NCBI GenBank assembly: GCA_016706685.1
Contig: JADJJE010000057.1
Location: forward strand, 113,667-177,666
Origin: Sandaracinaceae bacterium
GTDB taxonomy: Bacteria; Myxococcota_A; Polyangia; Polyangiales; Houyiibacteriaceae
Length of the DNA: 64,000 nucleotides
Direction: 5' to 3'
A model generated the notes under the pieces. The model worked only from the letters and a program-made list of their open reading frames with translations. It ran no database searches and had not been told where the DNA came from. A program made the translations under genes and the position numbers. Shown one piece after another: positions 17,529-25,912 of the stretch (positions are counted from its first letter, which is position 1; every line of letters starts with the position of its first letter).

Positions 17529-18980
17529 CTACTTCTTGGCGCCGAGGCGCTGCTGCACGAGACGCAGGCTGCGCGCGGCGTCCGTGAGGTTTCCGTCGAA
17601 CGAGATGGCGCGCTTGAACGACTTCTCGGCGGCTTCGAACTCCTCGTCGATGAGGGCGAGGCGGCCTGCGATGTAGTGTGCGAACGCCATGCGCCGGTCC
17701 GCGCGCAAGCAGTCCATCATGCGGATCTCGACGCTCTCGCGCTGCTCGGCCACGCTCGCAGAGTCGGCGGTGAGGAAGCGCGCCCAGGCCACGTAGAGGC
17801 CGTACTCGTCCGAGGGGTGCCCTGCATAGGCCGTCTCGAACTGCTGTCGCGCGGCGGCCGTGCGCCCCTGCTCGAGGTCCACGCGGCCGCGCTGAAAGTA
17901 CGTCTCGGCCTCGACCCGTGGGTCTCCCGTGGACGGGCGCGGTGCTGCGGGGGCCGCGACCTTCTGCCGCTCTCGCAGCGCCGCGATGGCGTCGACCGCT
18001 CCCGCCCGCGAAGGGGCCGCAGGCCGCGCCCCGCCCGAGGCGCCCGCGAGCCCCTTGAGCACACGGGCGCGCGCGCTGGCTAGCTCGGTAGCGATGGCCT
18101 TCGAGCTGGGGGTCAGGGGCTCCGAGGACGCCCGCTCGATGGGGGCCACCTCCGGCTCCGGAGCCGCGAAGGCCGGGGGCCGCAGCGAAGGGAGGGTCCG
18201 ATCGACGAGGTCCTCTTCGAGCGGGCGCTCGAGGGGCGGGCGCTCGCTGAGGGGTCGATCGGCCTCCACCGTTCGTGGCTCGACGTCTTCCACCAGCCCT
18301 GCGAGCCACAGCAGCAGCGCCACACGCATGGACGCCGCGGTCGGCGGCTCCCCCAGCAGGTCGGCGAGCCGCGTGGGCTCCTTGAGCCGACGCACCACCT
18401 GCAGGTCGTCGCGCGTGAACGCGAAGCGCGCGCTCCCCAGGTCGGCAGGGTTGCGTAGGCGCCAGCGGCGCTCGAGGGAGAGCATCAGCAGCGGGTACAG
18501 GCGCTCCTCGTCGTAGAACGCGTGCAGTCCGGCCAAGATGGCAGGCCCAATCTCCACGGGGAAGCGCGGGACACGCCCAGTGTAGGAGCTGCCCTCGTCG
18601 AAGTAGCGGGCGGAGCGCTCGTGCTGGAGGCTGCCCAGCAGGCGGCTCCGCACCTGCCGCACGAGGCCCTCGGTGACCTGCTGGGGGGACAAGTACCCGA
18701 GGCGAATGGCCACCTCGCCGAAGCGCATCTCTTCGTGCTCGACCAGCGCGTCGGTCATCTGCTGCAGCACCTCGACGTACTGCTCGCGCGTCAGCGTGCC
18801 CTCGCGCGTCAGCACGCGTCCGAGCGTGTCGCTCAGCGTGCCGCCCTCGGCATAGACCAGCTGCCCCTCCACGAAGTAGAGCAGCGTGTGCACGCCCTCG
18901 CTGGCCACCTCGAGCTGGCCGGTCGCCGCACGACCCTCCAGGATCAGGAGGTCACGAATGAGGTCAGGGCCTTGATCCAC
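17529..18980 (-). CDS. DUF4388 protein with C-terminal TPR repeats
   Basis: The 483-residue cytoplasmic protein begins with a DUF4388 domain, LIRDLLILEGRAATGQLEVA followed by LLYFVEGQLVYAEGGTL, common in myxobacteria and often linked to signalling or polarity proteins. The middle (about 245-350) is Pro/Ala/Glu-rich and disordered. TPR-like helices follow from about residue 360, including AETYFQRGRVDLEQGRTAAA and AEKSFKRAISFDGNL. The start lies nine bases after the stop of the DNA methylase gene, so both are probably co-transcribed. Its partner is unknown. Confidence 0.8.
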   Translation of the reverse strand: MDQGPDLIRDLLILEGRAATGQLEVASEGVHTLLYFVEGQLVYAEGGTLSDTLGRVLTREGTLTREQYVEVLQQMTDALVEHEEMRFGEVAIRLGYLSPQQVTEGLVRQVRSRLLGSLQHERSARYFDEGSSYTGRVPRFPVEIGPAILAGLHAFYDEERLYPLLMLSLERRWRLRNPADLGSARFAFTRDDLQVVRRLKEPTRLADLLGEPPTAASMRVALLLWLAGLVEDVEPRTVEADRPLSERPPLERPLEEDLVDRTLPSLRPPAFAAPEPEVAPIERASSEPLTPSSKAIATELASARARVLKGLAGASGGARPAAPSRAGAVDAIAALRERQKVAAPAAPRPSTGDPRVEAETYFQRGRVDLEQGRTAAARQQFETAYAGHPSDEYGLYVAWARFLTADSASVAEQRESVEIRMMDCLRADRRMAFAHYIAGRLALIDEEFEAAEKSFKRAISFDGNLTDAARSLRLVQQRLGAKK

Positions 18981-18989
18981 AGTGCTGAG

Positions 18990-20081
18990 CTAGCGCGAAG
19001 CCAGAGGTAATTGCAACTGGACTGATCCAGAATTGCTGTATTCTTCTGCCCCGAGTGCATCCATGGCGGCTGTCAGCGCGCTCTGATCGGGGCTGGCCAC
19101 GAACAAGAACTCCTTGTTGTGGAGGTGGCTGATGGTCCCGACACGCTCTCCCTGCGGGTTGTGTTGACCGATGGTGGCGCCCACGTAGCGCTTCATCTGG
19201 GTGGCCACGACGCCCACGTGGCCACGCTCCGCCAGCAGCCCAGCGAGCTCGTCCATGGTCACGAAGCCCTCGTTGCTGAAGGACACCACCAGGTGCCGGG
19301 CGCGCGCGTCACGGATGAGAGCAGCGAGCGCGTCGTGGATCTGCTTGCGCGAGTTGAAGGGGGTGTGGCGCTCGCGGCAGTCCACGCGCTTCTGTGCGAT
19401 GCCGTATGTCTCCGGGGCGTCCCAGCGCACCAGCGTCTCCCAGATGTGATAGTTGCCCAGGTAGCGGTGCTGGTTGTAGGGCGGGTCCAGGTAGGCCACG
19501 TCCACCTCGCGGGCGCGCACGGCGTCGATGGCGTCCATCTGCAGGGCCTCACCGCGGCCGGGGAGGATGTCGGGCATGCGCAGCTCGAGGTCGTTGTTGG
19601 CGCGCGCCGCCCACTGCTTCAGATACGCCATCTGAACGCCCGTGGTGGAGTCCACGCGGTCCGCGGCCTCCATGAGCGACACGAGGCAAACCGCTTCGAT
19701 GTCGGGGGCGAGACTCAGGGCTGCGATGCGGTCTCGCATGGCGTCCACGCGCGCGCCGTTCTTCGGGTGGAAGAAGCGCGCCTTCTCGCAGAACGTCTCG
19801 GTGAAGTAGCCGGGGCGGGGGGCCACCTGGCGAAGCTCGGCGAGCACGCGCTCCACCTCGCCCCGCACCTCGGTGGCGTCGGCCTGCACATAGCAGCGGC
19901 CCAGCGTGGCAGCGTAGGCCAGCTGGTCGTTGGCGATGACCTGCATGCCCTGCGCCTTGAGTGCTCGGCCCACCCGTGAGGTGCCGCTGAAGACGTCCAT
20001 GACGCGGCCTCCGCCGAGGGCGGTGACAACGGAGACGATGCGCGGCACGAGCAGCCGCTTGGAGCCGATGTACTTGATCAA
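18990..20081 (-). CDS. D12-class N6-adenine DNA methyltransferase
   Basis: The product has the D12/Dam-type signature IKYIGSKRLLVPRI for SAM binding, then MDVFSGTSRVGRALKAQG, and the catalytic motif YLDPPYNQHRY. It would transfer methyl to the N6 of adenine in DNA. The start is uncertain. A TTG at 20081 lies directly before the conserved segment, while an ATG at 20159 would add 26 residues without homology and overlap the divergent fur gene. I prefer 20081. No restriction endonuclease adjoins it, so it looks like an orphan methylase. The recognition sequence is unknown. Confidence 0.8.
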   Translation of the reverse strand: MIKYIGSKRLLVPRIVSVVTALGGGRVMDVFSGTSRVGRALKAQGMQVIANDQLAYAATLGRCYVQADATEVRGEVERVLAELRQVAPRPGYFTETFCEKARFFHPKNGARVDAMRDRIAALSLAPDIEAVCLVSLMEAADRVDSTTGVQMAYLKQWAARANNDLELRMPDILPGRGEALQMDAIDAVRAREVDVAYLDPPYNQHRYLGNYHIWETLVRWDAPETYGIAQKRVDCRERHTPFNSRKQIHDALAALIRDARARHLVVSFSNEGFVTMDELAGLLAERGHVGVVATQMKRYVGATIGQHNPQGERVGTISHLHNKEFLFVASPDQSALTAAMDALGAEEYSNSGSVQLQLPLASR

Positions 20082-20129
20082 AGGGATGCGGCCGAGTGGG
20101 GAGGAGCAGCCTGCCAAGGGGCCGGGGCA

Positions 20130-20154
20130 GTTGCAAATGCAATGTTCGTGCAAC
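20130..20154. promoter_or_regulatory. Candidate Fur-family operator
   Basis: GTTGCA at 20130-20135 and TGCAAC at 20149-20154 form an inverted repeat. The left part also contains the perfect 12-base palindrome TTGCAAATGCAA (20131-20142). The element lies in the short region shared by the methylase and the Fur-family regulator and overlaps the latter's first possible start codon. Fur-type repressors often control their own gene through such sites. The sequence is not a canonical E. coli Fur box. Confidence 0.4.
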
Positions 20155-20606
20155 AACATGGGCAAATGCCACTGCCCGTCGACGACCACGCCCTGCGCGC
20201 CAGCATTCGCGGTGCAGGGCTGCGGGCGACGGGTGCGCGCGTGGCGGTGCTGCGGGCCTTGGCGAGCGCGAGCGGGCCGGTCTCGCACGCCGATGTGTGC
20301 GCTGCGATCGGGAGCTCCGACTTCGACCGCGCCACGGTGTACCGCAACCTGGTGGACCTGACGCGGGCCAACCTCGCAAGGCGCAGCGACGTGGGCGACC
20401 ACATCTGGCGCTTCGAAGCGACGGTGAGCGTGGACGGCCACGACGACGTGCACCCGCACTTCGTGTGTATGGAGTGCGGCAACGTGGCCTGCCTGCCCGA
20501 GGGGGCCGTGCGCATCGACCGGCGCTTGAGCGCGCTGCCAGCCGCGATGCGCGCTGCTCAGGTGGAGGTGCACGTGCGCGGTCGCTGCGACGGCTGCGCC
20601 AGCTAG
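20142..20606 (+). CDS. Fur-family metalloregulator (Fur/Zur-like)
   Basis: The 154-residue protein has the winged-helix half of the family, with FDRATVYRNLVDLTRANLAR as the recognition region. A metal-binding half contains HPHFVCMECGNVACLP and the second Cys pair CDGC near the end, forming the structural zinc site. The His-rich segment DGHDDVHPHF contributes the regulatory site. The metal (iron, zinc or peroxide response) cannot be assigned from these residues alone. An ATG at 20166 is an alternative start that would leave the putative operator entirely upstream. Confidence 0.85.
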   Translation: MFVQQHGQMPLPVDDHALRASIRGAGLRATGARVAVLRALASASGPVSHADVCAAIGSSDFDRATVYRNLVDLTRANLARRSDVGDHIWRFEATVSVDGHDDVHPHFVCMECGNVACLPEGAVRIDRRLSALPAAMRAAQVEVHVRGRCDGCAS

Positions 20607-20621
20607 AAGCGCCTTCCACGT

Positions 20622-20775
20622 GGACGTTGTCGTGGGCGTTGTCGTCATCGTGGGCGTGGGCCTCGACGGCGACGGCGACGGCGACGAAAACCGGGGCGAC
20701 CCCCTCGTGGTTCGTCGCCGTCGCCGTCGCCGTCGCCGACAACGCTCACGACAACGACAACGACAACGTTCTGGT
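20622..20775. repeat. Long hairpin of hexamer repeats
   Basis: Between the fur and dehydrogenase genes lies a two-tier inverted repeat. The inner arms, 20665-20688 and 20711-20734, are 24 bases long and perfectly complementary, built from four units of GACGGC/GACGAA. They enclose a 22-base loop that itself contains GGGGCGACCCC. The outer arms, about 20622-20664 and 20735-20775, are made of GACAAC/GTTGTC units and pair imperfectly. No protein-like reading is convincing across it. It could terminate fur transcription or be a mobile or slippage-derived palindrome. Confidence 0.85.
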
Positions 20776-20836
20776 GCGGCTTTGGCGCCCGGCGCCGAGT
20801 TCCCTTCACTCGACCGAGCGAGTACAACGGCCGCCC

Positions 20837-21937
20837 ATGACCACTGAACCGCGCTTGCCGATGGACGCAGACCTGGGCGGGTGCCTGGTGACGGGAGGGG
20901 CGGGGTTCCTCGCAGGGCACATCGTTCGCGCGCTGCTCGCCGAGGGACACACGGTGCGCAGCTTGGACCTGCGCGAGCCCGACATCCGGCACGAGCGCTT
21001 CACGCATCAGCGTGGTGACCTGCGGGTGCCGGCCGACGTGCTCCGCGCGTGTGAGGGCGTGGACACGGTGTTCCACACGGCGGCGGTGGTGGACTTCGTG
21101 GGCGTGGCCAGCCCCGCGCGGCGGCGCCGAAGCGTGGACCTGAACGTGGGCGGGACGGCGAACGTGATCGAGGCGTGCTTGGCCGCCGGTGTGAAGCGGC
21201 TGATCTACACCAGCACCAACAACGTGGTGCTGGGAGCGCCCGTGGAGAACGCCACGAGCGCCACTCCCTACCCCGCGCGACACGCCGACCTCTACTCCGC
21301 CACCAAGACGCGCGCCGAGCGGCTGGTGCTGGCCGCCAACGGGCGTGCACACCATGGCAAGGCGGGGGCGAGCGGGGGCGCTTCCGTGTTGGCCACCTGC
21401 GCGCTGCGCCCTGGGGGTATCTACGGCGTGGGCGACCCCTTCTACCTGCCGCAAGTGATCGAGAAGTGTGCACGAGGGCTGCTGCTGGCCGACATCGGCG
21501 ACGGCAGCGCCATGGCCGACAACACGTTCGTGGGGAACCTGGTGCACGGCGAGCTGCTCGCGGCACGTCACCTTCACCCGGGCTCGAAGGTGGCCGGCCA
21601 CGCGTACTACATCACCGACGGCGAGCCCACGAACCCGCTCGAGTTCTTCCGGCCGATCATCGAGGGCCTCGGCTACCGCGTTCCCACGCGGCGCCTGCCC
21701 TACCGCCCCATGTACGCGCTGGGCTATGCGTGGGAGGTGCTGCACCGCTACCGCCTGGCGCCGGAGCCGCAGGTCACCCGCTTGCACTGCATGAAGGCCG
21801 CCCTATCCCACAGCGGCAATCTGGCGGAGGCGCAGCGGGACTTCGGCTACGAGCCCATCTACGCTTGGCGCGAGGAGCTGGCCGCATGCGTTCCCTACTG
21901 CCGCGAGGTGCTCGCCGAGATGAAGCGGAGACGGTGA
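20837..21937 (+). CDS. NAD-dependent epimerase/3-beta-hydroxysteroid dehydrogenase family
   Basis: This 366-residue extended SDR has the NAD-binding motif CLVTGGAGFLAG near the N-terminus and the catalytic YSATK. It also has the 3-beta-HSD-type segments VFHTAAVVDFVG and LRPGGIYGVGDPFYLPQVIE. Members oxidise 3-beta-hydroxysteroids or similar hydroxy groups on isoprenoid or fatty-acyl substrates. The C-terminal motif ALSHSGNLAEAQRDFGYEP is typical of the 3-beta-HSD branch. The substrate is not determined. It follows the long hairpin and converges on the gene at 21979. Confidence 0.85.
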   Translation: MTTEPRLPMDADLGGCLVTGGAGFLAGHIVRALLAEGHTVRSLDLREPDIRHERFTHQRGDLRVPADVLRACEGVDTVFHTAAVVDFVGVASPARRRRSVDLNVGGTANVIEACLAAGVKRLIYTSTNNVVLGAPVENATSATPYPARHADLYSATKTRAERLVLAANGRAHHGKAGASGGASVLATCALRPGGIYGVGDPFYLPQVIEKCARGLLLADIGDGSAMADNTFVGNLVHGELLAARHLHPGSKVAGHAYYITDGEPTNPLEFFRPIIEGLGYRVPTRRLPYRPMYALGYAWEVLHRYRLAPEPQVTRLHCMKAALSHSGNLAEAQRDFGYEPIYAWREELAACVPYCREVLAEMKRRR

Positions 21938-21978
21938 CTCGGAGGCCACCATACCGAGGGCAGGCGACGACGGGAGTC

Positions 21979-22965
21979 TCAGACCACGGCGCCGCTGGCG
22001 CGCGCGGCGGGTGAGCGCGCGAGGTAGGCCAGCGCCTCGGCCGTGCTGCCCTCGCGGCGCGGGTCGTACCACGGGCTGAAGAACGGCAGCTCCTGGCGCG
22101 CGAGCGTGAAGAGCGAAGGCAGCATGCCCCTGCGCGCGGTGCGCTCCCACTCGAGCCAGATCCAGGGGCGCAGCGCGCTCGGCCGCTTGCTGGCAAAGCG
22201 TGGGTCTTGGCTCATGAGGTGCGCGGCGCCGTGCGCCCACAGGCCGAAGATGGCGGGCATCACGATGCTGGCCAGGTAGTAGCGCGATAGGTAGCCACCG
22301 CCGAGGTGCCGGTACAGGTCGAAGGCCACGCTGCGGTGCTCCACCTCTTCGGCGCCGTGCCAGCGCAGCAGATCGAGCAGCGTGGGGTCCGCGCCGACTT
22401 CGTCCCACGCGTGGTTGCGGAGCGCGTAGTTCCCGAGGACGCACGTCATGTGCTCGATGGCCGCGATGATGCCCAGGCGGAAGAGCAGCCACTGGCGCTC
22501 GGCGCGGGCCGGCACCGTGAGGCCGAGCGGCTGCTCGCTCAGCAGCGTGGCGAACAGCCAGTCTTCCTGGTCGAGGTTGCTCTGCGTCTCGATACCGTGC
22601 GCGTTCAGGTACTCGACGATGGCCTTGCTGTGGGCCTGCGCGTGCATGGCCTCCTGCCGGATGAAGAGGCGCACGTCCTCGGCCAGCTTCGGGTCCGTGA
22701 CCAGCGGGAGCGCGGTGTTGAACACCTTGCAGAACCAGCGCTCGCCCGCCGGCAGGAGCAGGTTGATCTCGTTGATGAAGTGGCTGGCGAAGGGCTGCCC
22801 CGGGATCCACTCGAGCGGCGTGTCGCGGAAGTCGAAGCGCACGCGGCGCACCACCAGCTGCCCCTCGGTGCGAGAGGCGGGCGGCGCGCTTCGGGTGGCG
22901 CGAGAGGCGGGAGCAGCCGCTGGGGCGGTCGCAGCGACACGGGACGAGCTGGTGGCAACGGTCAT
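21979..22965 (-). CDS. Ferritin-like 'metal-dependent hydrolase' (PF10118 family)
   Basis: The 328-residue protein belongs to the family named predicted metal-dependent hydrolase, which looks like a di-iron ferritin-like four-helix protein. Candidate metal ligands are visible in IRQEAMHAQAH, IAAIEHMTCV and HGAEEVEHRSVAFD. The first 40 residues are Ala/Ser/Pro-rich and probably disordered. The start at 22965 was chosen because it lies 25 bases after the EphD-like gene; codons upstream overlap that gene. A paralogue is at 58530-59411. The reaction is unknown; oxygenation of a lipid is an inference. Confidence 0.8.
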   Translation of the reverse strand: MTVATSSSRVAATAPAAAPASRATRSAPPASRTEGQLVVRRVRFDFRDTPLEWIPGQPFASHFINEINLLLPAGERWFCKVFNTALPLVTDPKLAEDVRLFIRQEAMHAQAHSKAIVEYLNAHGIETQSNLDQEDWLFATLLSEQPLGLTVPARAERQWLLFRLGIIAAIEHMTCVLGNYALRNHAWDEVGADPTLLDLLRWHGAEEVEHRSVAFDLYRHLGGGYLSRYYLASIVMPAIFGLWAHGAAHLMSQDPRFASKRPSALRPWIWLEWERTARRGMLPSLFTLARQELPFFSPWYDPRREGSTAEALAYLARSPAARASGAVV

Positions 22966-22990
22966 GGGGCGTTCCGGGTGGAGAGCGGGA

Positions 22991-24751
22991 TCAGGCACCA
23001 AGGTCCACGCGCGCGAGGCGCCGCAGGAGCGCGGGAGAGAGGCGCGCCAGCCAGCGCGCGCCATGGGCCTCGGAGCCCACGGGCACGTCGTCGCGCCGGT
23101 GCTCGACAGCATCCAAGATGGCCTGCGCGATGGTGGCGGGGAGCAGGTTGCGGCGCTGGTAGAGGCGCGTGGCCTTCTGCTGCTGCTCGACCTCTTGCGC
23201 GGCCGTCCGACCCACGAAGCGCGTGGTCTGCGTGATGTTGGTGATGGAGAAGCCGGGGCAGATGGTGCTCACGTGCACGCCGTCGTCGGCGAGCTCCGCG
23301 CGCAGGCAATCGCTCAGCATGCGCACGGCGGCTTTGGTGGTGGCGTAGGCCGCCACGGTGCGCGAGGGCGTGTACGCCGCCATGGACGCCACGTTCACGA
23401 TGTGGCCGGGCTTCTTCGCGTCCTTCATCTGCTGCCCGAACAGGCGCGAGCCCAGGATGACCCCGCCCAGGTTCACGCGCAGCAGGCGGTCCCAGTCCGC
23501 GTCCGTGGTGTCGAAGAAGGAGCCCGCCAGGCCGATACCCGCGTTGTTGACCACCACGTCGGGCGCGCCCAGCTGCTGGTGCACCCACTCGGCCAGGGCG
23601 TGCATGGCCGCCGGGTCACCCACGTCCACCTGGCGCGACCAGGCCGAGCGCCCTAGCTGCTGGCAGCGCCGCGCCGTCTCTTTGGCCGTGTCGGCGTGCA
23701 GGTCGACCGCCACGATGTCGGCACCCTCGCGGGCGAACAGCAGCGCCGTCTCGCGGCCGAAGCCGGAGCCGGCCCCGGTGACCAGCACCAGCTTGCCGCG
23801 CTGTGAGCCCGTGGGGGCGCGCCCGCCGTGGGCATAGCGGCGCGCGCGCTCCATGGAGAGCGGTGACTGGCCCTGGCCGTCCACATGGCGAACGAAGGCG
23901 CGCACGTGGCGCACCACCTCGGCGGGCTGCACCAGCTGGAGCCAGTGGGTGCTGTCCACCTCGCTGCGGTACACGTTGGGGGCCCACTCGGTGAGCGAGT
24001 CCCAGATCTCGGGCACCATGTAGTGGTCTTCCCGCGAGCACAGCAGGTGCACCGGCAGGCCCGTGCGGCGCACCGCAGGCTGCCGCAGGCGCTCGGTCAC
24101 GTTGGCGCGGTAGAGGTTCACGCCATAGCGCCCGTCGAGCGCAAAGGTGGGGCTCGGCGGCGCAGCGGTGAGGCCCTCGCGGGCGGCCAGCCGGCGCTGG
24201 AACGCGTCGCCCGCCACACGGAAGATGGTGGGAGCCAAGCCCGGGAGCTGGAACATGCCGATGTACCAGCTGTGGCTCACCTGGGACGCGAGCAGGCCCA
24301 GGTCGTGCCGCGAGCCCGCGCGGAGGCGATCGCGCAGCCAGTGCCCCACGTGGTCGAGGCAAGGGCCCGACATGCTGGTGAACGACGCGAAGCGCTGCTC
24401 CAGCCGCTCGTCACAAACGACCTCCCACGACTGGATCGAGCCCCAGTCGTGTGCCACCAGGTGCACCTTCTGGTGGGGCGCGACGGCGTCCAGCACGGCC
24501 TCCATGTCCCGCACCAGCAGGGGCAGCGCGTAGTCTGCCGTGCGCTCCGGGCGGGTGGAGTTCCCGGCCCCGCGCACGTCGTAGGCCACCACGTAGTGGT
24601 CCACGGACAGCTGCTCGGCGACCGCCTGCCAGACGTGCGCGCTGTCGGGGTAGCCGTGGACCAGGAGCAGCGTGGGCCGGCCTGCAGGCTCGCCCCAGGT
24701 GTAGAGCGCGAGCTGCACGTCGCCGGACGTCACGAAGCGAGAAGGCGTCAT
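22991..24751 (-). CDS. EphD-like fusion: alpha/beta hydrolase + short-chain dehydrogenase
   Basis: The 586-residue product has two enzymes. Residues about 1-300 are an alpha/beta hydrolase of the epoxide-hydrolase type, with oxyanion motif LVHGYPDS and nucleophile region AHDWGS, where the Asp is the nucleophile. Residues about 315-586 are a classical SDR with LVTGAGSGFG, VNNAGIG and catalytic YATTK. This matches the layout of mycobacterial EphD, involved in epoxide or mycolate-type lipid metabolism. The fusion suggests successive steps on one hydrophobic substrate. The ferritin-like gene follows 25 bases later. Confidence 0.88.
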   Translation of the reverse strand: MTPSRFVTSGDVQLALYTWGEPAGRPTLLLVHGYPDSAHVWQAVAEQLSVDHYVVAYDVRGAGNSTRPERTADYALPLLVRDMEAVLDAVAPHQKVHLVAHDWGSIQSWEVVCDERLEQRFASFTSMSGPCLDHVGHWLRDRLRAGSRHDLGLLASQVSHSWYIGMFQLPGLAPTIFRVAGDAFQRRLAAREGLTAAPPSPTFALDGRYGVNLYRANVTERLRQPAVRRTGLPVHLLCSREDHYMVPEIWDSLTEWAPNVYRSEVDSTHWLQLVQPAEVVRHVRAFVRHVDGQGQSPLSMERARRYAHGGRAPTGSQRGKLVLVTGAGSGFGRETALLFAREGADIVAVDLHADTAKETARRCQQLGRSAWSRQVDVGDPAAMHALAEWVHQQLGAPDVVVNNAGIGLAGSFFDTTDADWDRLLRVNLGGVILGSRLFGQQMKDAKKPGHIVNVASMAAYTPSRTVAAYATTKAAVRMLSDCLRAELADDGVHVSTICPGFSITNITQTTRFVGRTAAQEVEQQQKATRLYQRRNLLPATIAQAILDAVEHRRDDVPVGSEAHGARWLARLSPALLRRLARVDLGA

Positions 24752-24752
24752 G

Positions 24753-24762
24753 ACTGATCAGT
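24753..24762. promoter_or_regulatory. Short perfect palindrome before the EphD-like gene
   Basis: ACTGATCAGT is a perfect ten-base palindrome one base upstream of the ATG of the hydrolase-SDR gene. It would overlap its ribosome-binding region. It may be an operator for a small repressor, but ten-base palindromes also occur by chance and no regulator gene adjoins. Confidence 0.2.
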
Positions 24763-24858
24763 ATGGTGTTTCGCAGGCGCGCGCAGTAGCGCCATCTCGG
24801 GCCATCCTCACGACAATCTGGGCCACGCGGCGCGCCGGGACGGCTATGCTCCGGGCGC

Positions 24859-25335
24859 ATGCTGACCGTCAGCCAAGGGCCGACCCACCACTTCTTCGGC
24901 CTCGAGAACATCCTCGTCACGTACTACGTGCAGGTCCCGCCCATCGAGGCGCTGCGCGAGCGCGAGGCGTGGATGCGGGCCATCACACGCACGCACGACC
25001 GCATCGCGCTGTTGGTGGTGGTGGACAAGGACGCGGTCGGGCCGCTGCCGGGCGAAGAGTTTCGCGCCGTACTGCGCGAGCAGGCCGAGCAGTACAAGCA
25101 CCTCACGGCGTGCAGCGCGGTCGTGCTCGAGGGCGACGGCATGTGGTTCTCGCTGCTGCGCGCCGGGCTGCGCTCCCTCACCCTGGCGTCACACGTGTCT
25201 TTTCCGGTGCGTTACTTCGACAAGGTCGGTGACGCCGCGCCGTTCGCGGTGGCCTGCGTGGACGCCATGGTGGACTCGCGCGCCATCGCGCGGGCCCTCG
25301 AGTCGGTGCGTCTAACGCCGCCCGTGGTGGGGTGA
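24859..25335 (+). CDS. Hypothetical protein, possible STAS-like fold
   Basis: The 158-residue soluble protein alternates strands and helices. It contains ENILVTYYVQVPPIEALRE, then DRIALLVVVDKDAVGPLPGE and LTACSAVVLEGDGMWFSLLR, an order resembling SpoIIAA/STAS-like domains found in myxobacteria. This is a fold-level impression only. No catalytic motif, signal peptide or membrane segment is seen. It is divergent from the EphD-like gene, with 107 bases between them. Confidence 0.6.
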   Translation: MLTVSQGPTHHFFGLENILVTYYVQVPPIEALREREAWMRAITRTHDRIALLVVVDKDAVGPLPGEEFRAVLREQAEQYKHLTACSAVVLEGDGMWFSLLRAGLRSLTLASHVSFPVRYFDKVGDAAPFAVACVDAMVDSRAIARALESVRLTPPVVG

Positions 25336-25348
25336 CCCGCCGCAGGCT

Positions 25349-25912
25349 TCACTCCGTGAAGCCGAGCTCGATGCGCCAGTTCGCGCCATCGTCCACGGTC
25401 ATGCGGCCCACGCTGCGGTCCAAGCGAACACGGGGGTCGCCTCCGTGGGCGATGTCATCGTCGTCGAGGCAGGTGGTCACGCGCTGCTCGCTCACCTCGC
25501 AGGTGAGCTGGCCAAAGCTGTCGAAGCCATAGATGCGTTGGCCTCCGCAGCTCAGCTTCAGCAGCGTGTTGTAGGGGAAGAAGGCCGGCTGGAACTGCAG
25601 CGTGCACGCCTCGCCGAGGATGGCAGGAGCCGGACCCTCCACACCGCGCACCTCGAGCGTCAGCCGCTCGGGCTCCACGTAGCGCAGGACGGTGTAGGCG
25701 ATGACGCCCAGCGTGGGCAGCCCACCCAGCACCACCGCGAGCAGCATGGACCGACGGATCTTGCGCTTCACCAGCAGCGCGTTCGCGCGGGTGTCGAGAT
25801 CCTTCTGCGCGGCCGCGTGCGCCGCCTTGGCCGCGTCGAGGTCCACGGTCGCTTCGCGCAAGTCGGCTTCGAGGGTCTCGACGCGCTCACGCAGGCGCTC
25901 CACCTCGCTCAT
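25349..25912 (-). CDS. Coiled-coil, single-pass membrane protein (second of a pair)
   Basis: The 187-residue protein starts with a heptad-type coiled coil, VERLRERVETLEADLREATV, to about residue 55. One membrane segment, MLLAVVLGGLPTLGVIAYTV, follows. The exported C-terminal domain contains LGEACTLQFQPAFFPYNTLL and three Cys residues. Its layout repeats that of the upstream gene, and the two overlap as ATGA, so they are translationally coupled. They are probably diverged duplicates forming a hetero-complex. The function is unknown. Confidence 0.7.
   Translation of the reverse strand: MSEVERLRERVETLEADLREATVDLDAAKAAHAAAQKDLDTRANALLVKRKIRRSMLLAVVLGGLPTLGVIAYTVLRYVEPERLTLEVRGVEGPAPAILGEACTLQFQPAFFPYNTLLKLSCGGQRIYGFDSFGQLTCEVSEQRVTTCLDDDDIAHGGDPRVRLDRSVGRMTVDDGANWRIELGFTE

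Noticed and set aside
18990..20081. Restriction-modification system
   Set aside because: Only the methylase is present; the neighbours are a DUF4388 protein and a Fur regulator.
20622..20775. CRISPR array
   Set aside because: The repeats are hexamers arranged as a palindrome, without spacers of uniform length or any cas gene nearby.
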